Source: Bacteroidota bacterium (GTDB taxonomy: Bacteria > Bacteroidota > Bacteroidia > Bacteroidales > DTGW01). Taken from it: 64,000 nucleotides of DNA. The position numbers and the translations under genes are program-made. Below are positions 56,701-64,000 of the stretch, in pieces. Position 1 is the first letter of the stretch; each line of letters starts with the position of its first letter. The stretch is taken from the NCBI GenBank assembly GCA_029572965.1, contig JAKPQD010000018.1:1-64000 (forward strand), given 5' to 3'. Under the pieces are notes generated by a model that saw only the letters and a list, made by a program, of their open reading frames with translations, did not search any database and was not told where the DNA came from.

Positions 56701-58615
56701 ATACGGTCCAAACCACCTTGTAACGTTCGTTATCGTCGAGCGCTTGTTCGGGCTCAACATCGGCGGGCACAATTACCGGGATAATAATATAGCCATATTT
56801 TTTGCCTTCGGCCCTGCGCATAACACGCCCGACCGATTGTACTACATCTACCTGCGAGTTACGTGCCGAAAGGAAAAGCACGGCATCTAACGAAGGTACA
56901 TCAACGCCCTCGCTCAAAACACGCACGTTTGTAATAATGCGGCATTCGTTATTGTGTGTGTCTTCTTTGAGCCATGCGAGCATCTGGTCGCGTTGCGGGG
57001 CAGCCATGGTCCCGTCCATGTGCCGGGCATGCACGGTAACCATTTTTTCTTTTTTCTCCCGGGGCAACGAATCCAGATAATTTTCGGCAGCAAGGTTATA
57101 ACTTGCGGCAATGTTTTTAGAATCAGGAATTTTACCACAAAAAGCAACCGCCCGTTTCATGGGGCTTTCGTCGCCATCTGTTTTGATGGCCTCGTTGCCC
57201 AGAAATTGTTTTGATAAGGCATTGACCGTCCCGATGAGCTTGGTAAGGTCGTCGGTTTTTATTTCGGTTTCGCCATTGGTAATCATATTTTGTACAGCGG
57301 GCGGGACGTCTTTGTCGTTTAGTGTCAGGATAATCACTTTGTAATCGGTCAGCAAGCCCTTTTCAACTGCTTCGCCAAAACCTATGCGATGAATTTCTTT
57401 GCCGAAATACTGTTCGTTGTCCATCGACCACAAAGGGATATCCTGTTTTGCAGCCTGCGATTGAGCATCAATACTGTACAATCGGGGCGTAGCTGTCATA
57501 TATAAACGTTTTTTTGCTTTTATAAAATTTTCATCATGCACTTTTACAAAAGCCGAATCGTCCATGCCCGGTTCGGTATAGCCAGTGGTACGGTGTGCTT
57601 CATCGCAAATAATCAAATCAAATTCGGGAAAACCGTTTTTGAGCAATATCTTTTGTGCATTGGCTATTACTTCAATAGATTGATAGGTAGAGAATACCAC
57701 TGTCATTGCGGCATTGCCATTTTGCTTATAATGCTCAAATTGTTTGAGAATATAGTTTGCATCGGTCGATGCAGGCCAGGCCAAATCAATGGTACTGGTT
57801 AAATCCTGGTCGGCGCTGTTTTTGTTTTTCGTTATTTCGGGGTCGGAGCAAATACAAATGGGGTTGATGGGTTCTTCGGCCTGCGAGGCCCATTCGCGCA
57901 ACGTTTGGCCAATAAGGGCTATGGAAGGCACTAAAAAAAGTATGGTGCCTTTGTTGTTGGTTTGCTTTTCGGCAATTTTTAACGAGGTCATGGTTTTGCC
58001 TGTGCCACATGCCATAATCAGCCGTCCGCGTTCGTTCTCTTTAAAGTACTCCACTACTTTATCGCGTACTTCGAACACATGGGGATATATTTTTTTCTTT
58101 TCTACCCTTGCTTTCTGACCATGAATACCTTGTTCGAGTGCTTCCCAATCAACAGGGGCTTCTATTAAGTCGTGTAAATTTAACCTTGTTACCGGAGGTT
58201 TTTGATTTTTAATGGCTTCCAGCGCGTTTGGGCCCCATTTGTTGGTGGTCGAAATCCAAAGCCTCTGGGCAAAGCTTGTTGTTTTCGAATCTTCGCCCCT
58301 AAATTCGCGGCCCGAAGTGGCAAGAAAACTGTCCACGGCAGGTTTATCAATGGTAGCCGTTTCCTGGTAACATTTGCATTGAATAGCCCAGTATTCGTCG
58401 AAATGGGTAACTGCCACCAAATCTATCCCTGTATCGGCCCCGCCCATATCGTCTTTGCCGGGAAACTCGTCCCATAACCATACTTTCCTAAATTGGTGGG
58501 CATATTGCGGGTCGGTGAGCAAATATGCCTGCATTAAACGTTCAAAACGGTCGCCTTTATCTCTTTCGGAAAAGGAGATTTTACGGTATTTGTCTAATAT
58601 TTTTAAAAAAATCAT
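53711..58615 (-). CDS. Type ISP-like single-polypeptide restriction-modification enzyme
   Basis: A 1634-residue protein holding nuclease, helicase-type motor, N6-adenine methyltransferase and DNA-recognition parts in one chain, the layout of type ISP enzymes (LlaGI, LlaBIII; about 1570 residues). N-terminal Mrr-like nuclease: Asp65 (GADTGIDLVA) and Q79-C-K81. SF2 motor: Walker A ACGTGKT with Lys207, DEAH 338-341, YMTATPRLY, and a motif-VI region SVGRVMR. Methyltransferase: motif I DPFTGTGTF from Asp913 and motif IV NPPY 1030-1033. A DNA-recognition segment follows to the end. It would methylate one strand of its site and cut unmodified DNA after translocation. No separate specificity subunit or methylase is needed. 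Bases 54470-54960 (residues about 1219-1382) are clearly more AT-rich than the rest. All catalytic motifs look intact. Confidence 0.92.
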   Translation of the reverse strand: MIFLKILDKYRKISFSERDKGDRFERLMQAYLLTDPQYAHQFRKVWLWDEFPGKDDMGGADTGIDLVAVTHFDEYWAIQCKCYQETATIDKPAVDSFLATSGREFRGEDSKTTSFAQRLWISTTNKWGPNALEAIKNQKPPVTRLNLHDLIEAPVDWEALEQGIHGQKARVEKKKIYPHVFEVRDKVVEYFKENERGRLIMACGTGKTMTSLKIAEKQTNNKGTILFLVPSIALIGQTLREWASQAEEPINPICICSDPEITKNKNSADQDLTSTIDLAWPASTDANYILKQFEHYKQNGNAAMTVVFSTYQSIEVIANAQKILLKNGFPEFDLIICDEAHRTTGYTEPGMDDSAFVKVHDENFIKAKKRLYMTATPRLYSIDAQSQAAKQDIPLWSMDNEQYFGKEIHRIGFGEAVEKGLLTDYKVIILTLNDKDVPPAVQNMITNGETEIKTDDLTKLIGTVNALSKQFLGNEAIKTDGDESPMKRAVAFCGKIPDSKNIAASYNLAAENYLDSLPREKKEKMVTVHARHMDGTMAAPQRDQMLAWLKEDTHNNECRIITNVRVLSEGVDVPSLDAVLFLSARNSQVDVVQSVGRVMRRAEGKKYGYIIIPVIVPADVEPEQALDDNERYKVVWTVLNALRAHDDRFNATVNKIELNKKRPGQIIVGGADTSFDNDGTPIDKRQGEKQSSETNKEIGRQIAIQFEQLQDVVFARLVQKVGDRRYWEQWAKDVALIAERQIERIAYLITEKKDQREAFDKFLSGLQKNINPGINQEQAIEMLAQHIITQPIFDALFEGYSFVKSNAVSVAMQSMIEALEKGNNLAEQDETLQKFYGSVRKRAQGIDNAEGKQRIIIELYDKFFKTAFPKMVERLGIVYTPVEVVDFIIHSVNDILQKEFGRSLTDNNIHILDPFTGTGTFMVRLLQSGLIGLKDLERKYRHEMHANEIVLLAYYIAAINIENAYHDATPDPDDGVGKARYTPFEGIVLTDTFQLGETDDTDKLFSEMFPRNSERVQRQQKAPLRVIIGNPPYSIGQKSANDNAQNQAYPRLDQRIADTYAKLSTAGLNKSLYDAYIKAFRWSTDRLDKTGGVICFVSNGAWLDGNSTDGFRKAIEKEFSSVYVFNLRGNQRTSGELSRKEGGKIFGSGSRTPIAITLLVKNPDIKTDKATIYYHDIGDYLGREQKLKIVKGFKTFANPKLPLKTLQPNGHGDWISVRNSLFDEFIPLEPEKKFDAKSQSVFIAQTLGTATNRDAWVYNFSKATLCENVKKSIAYYNEQLDLILKQKNKEIIKDVTKGNWTRDWDNQIKRRKEIIENEYEYRITMHRPFTKLNSYFDDDLNQERYQLPKLFPTKNHKNIVISLCGTGTNKDFSALITDVVPDLQLQANGQCFPLYYYEENKVVQKSLFDSGEAAAGGTAAGKYVRRDAVSDFILERARAQYGKSVSKEDIFYYVYGFLHCKEYRETFAADLKKMLPRLPLVERVADFWAFSKAGRQLAELHLNYETVAPYPHVTVSGDDGQTYTVEKMRFPKKEQKDTIIYNSHITVSNIPARAYGYMVNGKSAIEWVMERYQVTVHKESGIKNDPNDWAAETGNPRYILDLLLSIINVSVQTVDIVNSLPKLTFETGAQEPGK

Positions 58616-58726
58616 GCTATAAATGCTATGTTTTTATGATTAAAAATGGCACGACTAAAATATATATTTTTACTGTGGTTTGGTAAAAATATCAGGATTA
58701 AAGTCTTTTAGCAGCTTTAAGTTTTT

Positions 58727-58902
58727 AACCCAAATTAATCATTAGGAGGCTTTTTAAAACCGAACTATTTGATTTAGTCGGGTTAATCTTCCCGTTATAA
58801 ACGGGACAAGCTGATTTAAAAATTGTTTGGTCTAATTTTTATTAAATTAATGAATTACTATTTCTTAATCGATTAAGCTTTTTGATGCTTAATTGGGGGT
58901 AA
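58727..58902. repeat. Intergenic repeat, copy B, with terminal inverted repeats
   Basis: Matches copy A (8081-8247). The left end (AACCCAAATTAATCAT...) and the reverse complement of the right end (AACCCCCAATTAAGCAT...) agree for about 25 bases, so the element has imperfect terminal inverted repeats. Its core hairpin CCCGTT-ATA-AACGGG is perfect here. It lies 111 bases upstream of the restriction enzyme start. Nothing else is seen in 58616-58915. Confidence 0.82.
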
Positions 58903-58915
58903 ATCAGCCTGGGCA

Positions 58916-58951
58916 ATAAAAAAGCCCTGCTGAAATGCTTCAACAGGGCCT
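58916..58951 (-). terminator. Terminator after PPDK
   Basis: On the minus strand GCCCTGTTG pairs with CAGCAGGGC around a short loop, then six T residues; 45 bases after the ppdK stop. Confidence 0.92.
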
Positions 58952-58995
58952 TGTATTTATTTCCCCCGCCTTTGCGAAGGATAATTAGCGAAAAG

Positions 58996-61719
58996 CTATT
59001 TGCCGGCTTTAATAGCAGCCTGTGCAGCTGCTAAACGGGCAATAGGGACACGGAATGGCGAGCAACTAACATAAGTCAATCCGTTTTTGTAACAGAATTC
59101 AACAGAAGCAGGGTCACCACCTTGCTCGCCGCAAATACCTACTTTCAGGTCAGGACGGGTAGCACGGCCTTTCTGGACTGACATTGCAATAAGTTGTCCA
59201 ACGCCATCCTGGTCTATTGTCTGGAATGGGTCTGCAGCTAACATTTTCTTGTCGAGATAATCGTGCAGGAAACCTCCAATATCATCGCGGCTGAAACCAA
59301 AGGTCATCTGGGTCAGGTCGTTGGTCCCAAATGAGAAAAACTCTGCGGTCTTTGCCATACGGTCTGACAATAAAGCAGCCCGTGGAATTTCAATCATTGT
59401 GCCATATTTGTAATTGATTTTGCTTACGCCCATTTTAGCGCATACTTCTGCATATACGCGGTCAACAATCTTTTTGGTAAAATCTAACTCAGAAACATCG
59501 CAGGTTACTGGTACCATGATTTCTACGTGTGGGTCTTTACCTTCTTTGCTCAGTTCGGCAGAAGCTTCGAATATAGCACGTATTTGCATTTCAGATACTT
59601 CAGGATAGGTTACTCCCAAACGTACCCCACGGTGCCCCATCATAGGGTTGCTTTCGTGCAACGCTTCGCCACGTTTTTTTATAGCTTCAACAGATATACC
59701 TAATGCTTTGGCCAATTCTGCTTGTTTTTCGGCACCTACTGGTACAAACTCGTGAAGTGGAGGGTCAAGCAAACGGAAAGTTACCGGGCAACCATCCATG
59801 GCAAGCACTGTAGCTTTAATATCTTTCTTAACAAAAGCAAACAACTCGTCCAAAGCAGCTTTGCGTTCTTCAACCCCGTTGCTGAGAATCATCTTGCGAA
59901 GCAAGAACAATGGCTGGTCGCTACCTTCGCCATAAAACATGTGTTCTGTGCGGAAAAGCCCAATACCTTCAGCTCCAAAGTCACGTGCTATTTTGGCATC
60001 AGAAGGAGTATCTGCGTTTGTACGTACACCCATGGTACGGTATTTGTCCACCATTTTCATAAATGTTTGGAAACGCGGATTTTCTGAAGCATCCATTAAT
60101 TTTAATGCCCCCAGGTAAACATTTCCTTTGGTACCATTCAATGTAACAACATCCCCTTCTTTCAATACAATATCTGTATCTGCTATTTTAGCTGTTTTTG
60201 CCTCTACATTGACATGTAAACTCCCTGCCCCAACAATACAGCATTTACCCCATCCACGGGCAACAAGGGCTGCATGCGAGGTCATACCGCCACGGGCAGT
60301 AAGGATACCTTCGGCAGCTCGCATACCTTCAACGTCTTCAGGGTTGGTTTCTTCGCGAAGAAGAATTACTTTTTCGCCTTTACGGTGCCAGGCAACTGCA
60401 TCTTCAGCAGTAAATACTATTTTACCAACAGCAGCGCCAGGTCCGGCAGGTAAGCCCTTGGTCAATACGGATACTTTCTTTTCTTCTGCCGGGTCGCAAA
60501 TTGGGTGGAGCAACTCGTCTAACTGTGCCGGCTCAACACGCATAACTGCCTTCTTTTCGTCTATCAACCCTTCGGCAAGCATGTCCATGGCCATGTTCAA
60601 AGCTGCTGTCCCGGTACGTTTACCAGCACGGCATTGTAACATGTATAGCTTGCCTTCCTGTATGGTAAACTCGATATCAAGCATGTCTTTATATGCTTTC
60701 TCAAGTGTATTACGAATTTCAACAAGCTCTTTATATGTAGAAGGCATAGCTTCTTCCATACTTTTGAGGTGCTTGTTTTGCTCGTTTTTTGTGTCATCGT
60801 TCAAAGGGCTTGGGGTACGTATCCCTGCCACAACATCTTCACCTTGTGCATTGACCAACCATTCTCCATAAAATTTGTTTTCGCCCGTAGCCGGGTTCCG
60901 GGTAAAAGCAACCCCTGTAGCTGATGTGTCGCCCATGTTGCCAAATACCATGGCCTGAACGTTTACTGCTGTTCCCCATGAATCGGGAATACCTTCGATA
61001 CGACGGTACGAAACTGCTTTCTTCCCGTTCCAACTCTTAAATACTGCTTTGATACCCCCAATTACCTGTTCTTTAGCATCATCCGGAAATTCTTTTCCAA
61101 GTACCTCTTTTACTTTTTTCTTAAAATCTTCAGATAGTTGCTTCAGCTCATCTGCAGTGATTTCGGTATCTGATTTGTAACCTCTTTTATGTTTAAAATC
61201 GTCCAACATGTCGTCAAGCTGCTTGCGGATACCTTTACCATCTTTGGGCTCTATACCTTCAGCTTTTTCCATTACTACATCGGCATACATCATGATCAAA
61301 CGACGATATGAGTCCCATACGAAACGCGGATTGTTTGTTTTTTTGATAAATCCCGGAATAGTAGCTGTACATAGCCCTACGTTCAATACTGTGTCCATCA
61401 TGCCTGGCATTGATGCCCGGGCCCCTGAACGACATGAAACCAGAAGCGCATTTTCTGGGTCGCCATACTTCATCCCCATAACATCTTCTACTTTTTTCAT
61501 ATTTGCCCAAATTTCATCATATAGTTCTTTAGGCAACTCGCAATTGTTGGCATAATACTCGGTACATACATCGGTTGTAACTGTAAAACCCGCAGGTACA
61601 GGCAATCCAAGTAAACACATTTCGGCCAAGTTTGCCCCTTTTCCTCCCAGCAGGTTTTTCATGTCTGCCTTACCATCGGCATTCTTTGCGCCGAAGAAAT
61701 AAACACGTTTTGTAGTCAT
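58996..61719 (-). CDS. ppdK: Pyruvate, phosphate dikinase
   Basis: A 907-residue enzyme interconverting pyruvate + ATP + Pi with PEP + AMP + PPi. The N-terminal ATP-grasp part begins VYFFGAKNADGKADMKNLLG; the swivelling phosphohistidine domain has GGMTSHAALVARGWGK with catalytic His482 and the regulatory Thr480; the C-terminal PEP/pyruvate barrel ends with GICGEQGGDPASVEFCYKNG. In anaerobes it often works towards pyruvate and saves ATP by using PPi. Length is normal. It has its own terminator. The 400 bases upstream (61720-62080) hold only A/T-rich DNA and a -7 box TACATTTG (minus strand 61793-61786) without a good TTG. Confidence 0.97.
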   Translation of the reverse strand: MTTKRVYFFGAKNADGKADMKNLLGGKGANLAEMCLLGLPVPAGFTVTTDVCTEYYANNCELPKELYDEIWANMKKVEDVMGMKYGDPENALLVSCRSGARASMPGMMDTVLNVGLCTATIPGFIKKTNNPRFVWDSYRRLIMMYADVVMEKAEGIEPKDGKGIRKQLDDMLDDFKHKRGYKSDTEITADELKQLSEDFKKKVKEVLGKEFPDDAKEQVIGGIKAVFKSWNGKKAVSYRRIEGIPDSWGTAVNVQAMVFGNMGDTSATGVAFTRNPATGENKFYGEWLVNAQGEDVVAGIRTPSPLNDDTKNEQNKHLKSMEEAMPSTYKELVEIRNTLEKAYKDMLDIEFTIQEGKLYMLQCRAGKRTGTAALNMAMDMLAEGLIDEKKAVMRVEPAQLDELLHPICDPAEEKKVSVLTKGLPAGPGAAVGKIVFTAEDAVAWHRKGEKVILLREETNPEDVEGMRAAEGILTARGGMTSHAALVARGWGKCCIVGAGSLHVNVEAKTAKIADTDIVLKEGDVVTLNGTKGNVYLGALKLMDASENPRFQTFMKMVDKYRTMGVRTNADTPSDAKIARDFGAEGIGLFRTEHMFYGEGSDQPLFLLRKMILSNGVEERKAALDELFAFVKKDIKATVLAMDGCPVTFRLLDPPLHEFVPVGAEKQAELAKALGISVEAIKKRGEALHESNPMMGHRGVRLGVTYPEVSEMQIRAIFEASAELSKEGKDPHVEIMVPVTCDVSELDFTKKIVDRVYAEVCAKMGVSKINYKYGTMIEIPRAALLSDRMAKTAEFFSFGTNDLTQMTFGFSRDDIGGFLHDYLDKKMLAADPFQTIDQDGVGQLIAMSVQKGRATRPDLKVGICGEQGGDPASVEFCYKNGLTYVSCSPFRVPIARLAAAQAAIKAGK

Positions 61720-62080
61720 AGTTTAATAATCTTTAATTATTTGATAGTTAGATATTTAATAGAATTTGTATAATTTCATTTATTACAAATGTACTCAAAA
61801 ATCAATTTAATTTGATTTCTCTTGCATTTTTTATCATTTTTTTTAATACAAAAATCCTTAGGATTATTGGCTGCTTAAATCACTTTGTTTAAAAAAACCT
61901 TAAAATATTGATTTACAGCGTATGTCTTTTTTAAAACGGCTATCATTCTTATCTTTTGCTTATTTTTTTCTAAAATAGATTTTTGTGCTGTATATCTAAA
62001 AAATGGGAGAGCCCAAACTCGCATATGTTGATATACAACTACAAGTTCTTGTGGCTTTATCGGGCCTTCAAAATTTAATT

Positions 62081-62110
62081 TTGTTCAGATAAAAAATATA
62101 ATTATTTTTG
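62081..62110 (+). promoter_or_regulatory. Primary-sigma promoter of tRNA-Leu(CAG)
   Basis: TTG (62081-62083), 19-base spacer, TATTTTTG (62103-62110), ten bases before the tRNA. Confidence 0.9.
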
Positions 62111-62119
62111 CGGCCACTT

Positions 62120-62203
62120 ACCCAAATGGCGGAATTGGTAGACGCGCTAGTTTCAGGGACTAGTGTCCGAAAGGATGTGCAGGTTCGAGTCCTGTTTTGG
62201 GTA
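62120..62203 (+). tRNA. tRNA-Leu (anticodon CAG)
   Basis: An 84-base class II tRNA: acceptor ACCCAAA/TTTGGGT, anticodon stem CTAGT/ACTAG with loop TTCAGGG, long variable arm GTGTCCGAAAGGATGT, T-loop GTTCGAG. 3' CCA not encoded. Confidence 0.95.
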
Positions 62204-62243
62204 CTAAAATGTTCATTTGCTATTGATGTTTTTAAATTGTTAA

Positions 62244-62273
62244 TTGCATATTTAAAATAGATGTATATCTTTG
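62244..62273 (+). promoter_or_regulatory. Primary-sigma promoter of tRNA-Leu(GAG)
   Basis: TTG (62244-62246), 19-base spacer, TATCTTTG (62266-62273), 45 bases before the tRNA, so the transcript has a short 5' leader to be trimmed. Confidence 0.88.
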
Positions 62274-62317
62274 CGGCAAATTTGACATTCATCAATCAAT
62301 AGTTGTCAATGTTAAAT

Positions 62318-62401
62318 GCCCAGGTGGTGGAATTGGTAGACACGCCACTTTGAGGGGGTGGTGGGGGTTACCCTGTGTGAGTTCGAGTCTCGTCCTGGGC
62401 A
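62318..62401 (+). tRNA. tRNA-Leu (anticodon GAG)
   Basis: An 84-base class II tRNA: acceptor GCCCAGG/CCTGGGC, anticodon stem CCACT/GGTGG with loop TTGAGGG, long variable arm, T-loop GTTCGAG. 3' CCA not encoded. Confidence 0.95.
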
Positions 62402-62411
62402 CTAAAAAATT

Positions 62412-62446
62412 AAAGCTTTGTAAACAATAGTTTGCAAAGCTTTTTT
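62412..62446 (+). terminator. Terminator after tRNA-Leu(GAG)
   Basis: AAGCTTTGTAAAC pairs with GTTTGCAAAGCTT (one wobble) around a four-base loop, followed by six T residues. Confidence 0.93.
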
Positions 62447-62504
62447 GTTTTCGCTGCCTAAGTCTTGAATATGCAAAAAGAAAGTGTATTGTCTGCTAAT
62501 AAAA

Positions 62505-62540
62505 CAAAAAAGAGGCCGGCATTGCTGCCAGCCTCTTTTC
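62505..62540 (-). terminator. Terminator after tRNA-Lys copy 1
   Basis: On the minus strand AAAGAGGCTGGC pairs with GCCGGCCTCTTT around a six-base loop, followed by T residues. Confidence 0.92.
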
Positions 62541-62542
62541 AG

Positions 62543-62615
62543 TGATCTCGCTGGGATTCGAACCCAGGACCCCATCCTTAAAAGGGATGTGCTCTACCTG
62601 CTGAGCTACGAAATC
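62543..62615 (-). tRNA. tRNA-Lys (anticodon TTT), copy 1
   Basis: 73 bases: acceptor GATTTCG/CGAGATC, anticodon stem CATCC/GGATG with loop CTTTTAA, T-loop GTTCGAA. Identical in sequence to the copy at 62778. Confidence 0.95.
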
Positions 62616-62633
62616 ATATCGTTTTTGATGGCG

Positions 62634-62663
62634 CAAAGATAGTATCTATTTTTGTTTTGCCAA
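62634..62663 (-). promoter_or_regulatory. Primary-sigma promoter of tRNA-Lys copy 1
   Basis: On the minus strand TTG (62663-62661), 19-base spacer, TATCTTTG (62641-62634), 18 bases before the tRNA. Confidence 0.9.
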
Positions 62664-62743
62664 ATCTGAAATGCGTTTTTGTCAAAAAAATAAATATTTG
62701 ATGTGTTTATGCTTTTGAATGAGCCTTAAATACTTAATAAAGC

Positions 62744-62775
62744 AAAAAAGACCAGCATCAACTGCCAGTCTTTTC
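62744..62775 (-). terminator. Terminator after tRNA-Lys copy 2
   Basis: On the minus strand AAAGACTGGC pairs with GCTGGTCTTT around a short loop, followed by a T run. Confidence 0.92.
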
Positions 62776-62777
62776 AG

Positions 62778-62850
62778 TGATCTCGCTGGGATTCGAACCC
62801 AGGACCCCATCCTTAAAAGGGATGTGCTCTACCTGCTGAGCTACGAAATC
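62778..62850 (-). tRNA. tRNA-Lys (anticodon TTT), copy 2
   Basis: Same 73 bases as the copy at 62543, with its own promoter and terminator. The duplicated block extends from the promoter box to the terminator region. Confidence 0.95.
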
Positions 62851-62868
62851 ATACCGTTTTTGGTGGCG

Positions 62869-62898
62869 CAAAGATAGACAGTATTTTATTTCTGCCAA
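62869..62898 (-). promoter_or_regulatory. Primary-sigma promoter of tRNA-Lys copy 2
   Basis: On the minus strand TTG (62898-62896), 19-base spacer, TATCTTTG (62876-62869). Confidence 0.9.
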
Positions 62899-62983
62899 AA
62901 CTTTTGCACCTTTTTTTGTAAAAAATACTAAGACTATATTATATTGCTCAATATCTGGTAGTTGTAATAAATACTTTTTGCCA

Positions 62984-63448
62984 TTATATAAGCACTAAGT
63001 GCTCTGCGTGCATTATTTTTTCGCAATAATGACATTTTAATGATACCGGTTTTTTTGTTAATACCTCAAAGCGAGTGGTAATAGCTTCGTTATTGGTAAT
63101 GCATTTAGGATTAAAACAACGTGCAATGCCTTTTACTTCATCAGGGGCTACCAATAGTTTTTTTTCTACCACTTCATATTCTTTGATGATATTGAGCTTG
63201 GCTTCGGGGGCAACAAGGGCTATTTTGCTTATTTCTTCCTGTTGAAAGAATACGTCAGATATTTTAATAATTGCCTTAGAACCAAGTTGCTTGCTTTCGA
63301 GGTTGGTGCCAAAGGTAATCTGCGTTTTTATCTTTTCCAGTTTAAGGATAGAAATGACCTTAAAGAGGTTCTGTGCCGGAATATGGTCTATTACTGTCCC
63401 GTTGCGGAGGGCACTTACTTTTAACTGGGTTTTATCTTTGCTGTGCAT
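62984..63448 (-). CDS. pyrI: Aspartate carbamoyltransferase regulatory subunit
   Basis: About 154 residues from the ATG at 63448 (MHSKDKTQLKVSALRNGTVI), the normal length; ten further residues upstream would overlap pyrB. The allosteric domain has NGTVIDHIPAQNLFKVISIL, which binds ATP or CTP. The C-terminal zinc domain has C-x4-C (CFNPKC) and C-x2-C (CHYC). It links catalytic trimers to the regulated holoenzyme of pyrimidine synthesis. It begins 5 bases after the pyrB stop codon. Confidence 0.95.
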   Translation of the reverse strand: MHSKDKTQLKVSALRNGTVIDHIPAQNLFKVISILKLEKIKTQITFGTNLESKQLGSKAIIKISDVFFQQEEISKIALVAPEAKLNIIKEYEVVEKKLLVAPDEVKGIARCFNPKCITNNEAITTRFEVLTKKPVSLKCHYCEKIMHAEHLVLI

Positions 63449-63453
63449 TTTTT

Positions 63454-64000
63454 TTAAATTAATCCTAATATTGAACATATAATGGCCTGGCGCATAAATA
63501 CCCCATTGCGTGCCTGATCAAAGTAATAAGCTTTATGGTTGTCGTCCACGTCAACATCTATCTCGTTTACACGTGGAAGAGGGTGCAGTACTTTGAGGTT
63601 ATCCTTAGTATTCCGAAGCATTTCATTGTTCAATATATAGGCATTCTTTGTTTTTTCGTATTCAATCGGGTCCGAAAACCTTTCTTTTTGTACCCTGGTC
63701 ATATACATGATGTCCACTTTATCAATATATTCGGCCATATCGGTGTGCTCGTAATACTTCATCCCGCGCTGGGCCAACAGCATTTTATATTCATCCGGCA
63801 TTTTAAGTTCGGGCGGCGAAATGAAATAAAAAGTAGTATTGAATTTGTTCATGGCCATCAGCAGCGAATGTACGGTTCGTCCGTATTTCAAGTCGCCTAC
63901 CATCATCAGGTTAATATTTTCAAGTTTTCCCTGGGTTTTTTTTATCGAAAACATATCCAGCAGGGTTTGTGAAGGGTGTTGGTTGGCTCCGTCACCAGCA
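63454..64000 (-). CDS. pyrB: Aspartate carbamoyltransferase catalytic subunit, N-terminus outside window
   Basis: The C-terminal 182 residues of PyrB. The frame is open to the right edge: AGDGANQHPSQTLLDMFSI (the conserved substrate-binding GDGxxxHPTQ region), MMVGDLKYGRTVHSLL (aspartate-domain start), MYMTRVQKERF and HPLPRVNEIDVDVD with the conserved HPLPR. It condenses carbamoyl phosphate with aspartate. pyrI follows 5 bases later on the same strand, the pyrBI order. Confidence 0.96.
   Translation of the reverse strand, partial: AGDGANQHPSQTLLDMFSIKKTQGKLENINLMMVGDLKYGRTVHSLLMAMNKFNTTFYFISPPELKMPDEYKMLLAQRGMKYYEHTDMAEYIDKVDIMYMTRVQKERFSDPIEYEKTKNAYILNNEMLRNTKDNLKVLHPLPRVNEIDVDVDDNHKAYYFDQARNGVFMRQAIICSILGLI

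Noticed and set aside
62505-62898. The repeated tRNA-Lys block as a CRISPR-like or other short-spaced repeat array
   Set aside because: The repeats fold as complete tRNAs with promoters and terminators and occur only twice.

Overview
The window looks like chromosome from an anaerobic or facultatively anaerobic member of the Bacteroidota. The evidence is low G+C coding sequence, starts without clear Shine-Dalgarno sequences, LolA/FtsK/RecN and DUF5063/exonuclease gene pairs, futalosine-type UbiA, DUF4421 and MG2 secreted proteins, and above all stable-RNA promoters of the form TTG-N19-TAnnTTTG, the primary-sigma pattern known from this phylum. No plasmid, phage or CRISPR structure is visible.

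Left part (1-16500): a partial secreted kelch/LamG protein whose start codon is out of frame, an AraC regulator, class II ketol-acid reductoisomerase (ilvC), and a three-gene [FeFe]-hydrogenase operon (NuoE-like, NuoF-like, HydA) of the NAD-linked electron-bifurcating type. After an intergenic repeat come polyphosphate kinase 2, a branched-chain-type 2-oxoacid dehydrogenase pair (E2 and a fused E1 alpha-beta), flavodoxin, a coupled XRE regulator/glycosyltransferase pair, a 46-residue cysteine protein and an RlmI-type rRNA methyltransferase.

Middle (16500-40100): exonuclease and DUF5063, the redox repressor Rex, an orphan LytTR regulator, TrmH, HU, FabI, then pheT-macro-UbiA, YaaA, a lipoprotein, FtsK, a LolA-like protein, RecN, tRNA-Arg, a frameshifted DUF4421 gene, an M3 oligopeptidase and a large MG2 protein. 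HydABC, Rex, PPDK, flavodoxin and menaquinone-type prenyltransferase fit a redox-flexible fermentative or anaerobically respiring lifestyle.

Right part (40100-64000): a 1.1-kb gene-free block packed with nested palindromes; a GPH sugar transporter with an unusual periplasmic insertion; PAP2 phosphatase, galT, an MFS protein, two outer-membrane proteins, an SDR gene broken by an amber codon, ligA, a SiaC-like protein and an ABC permease. A 1634-residue single-polypeptide (type ISP-like) restriction-modification enzyme follows, then PPDK, a four-tRNA cluster (Leu, Leu, Lys, Lys) and pyrI/pyrB, the last running off the right edge.

The most interesting points are the ISP-like enzyme with a sharply AT-rich putative target-recognition segment, the transporter insertion, two families of dispersed palindromic elements (one pair with terminal inverted repeats at 8.1 and 58.7 kb), and three genes each broken by a single small lesion: a short A-run, a 5-bp tandem duplication and an amber codon.
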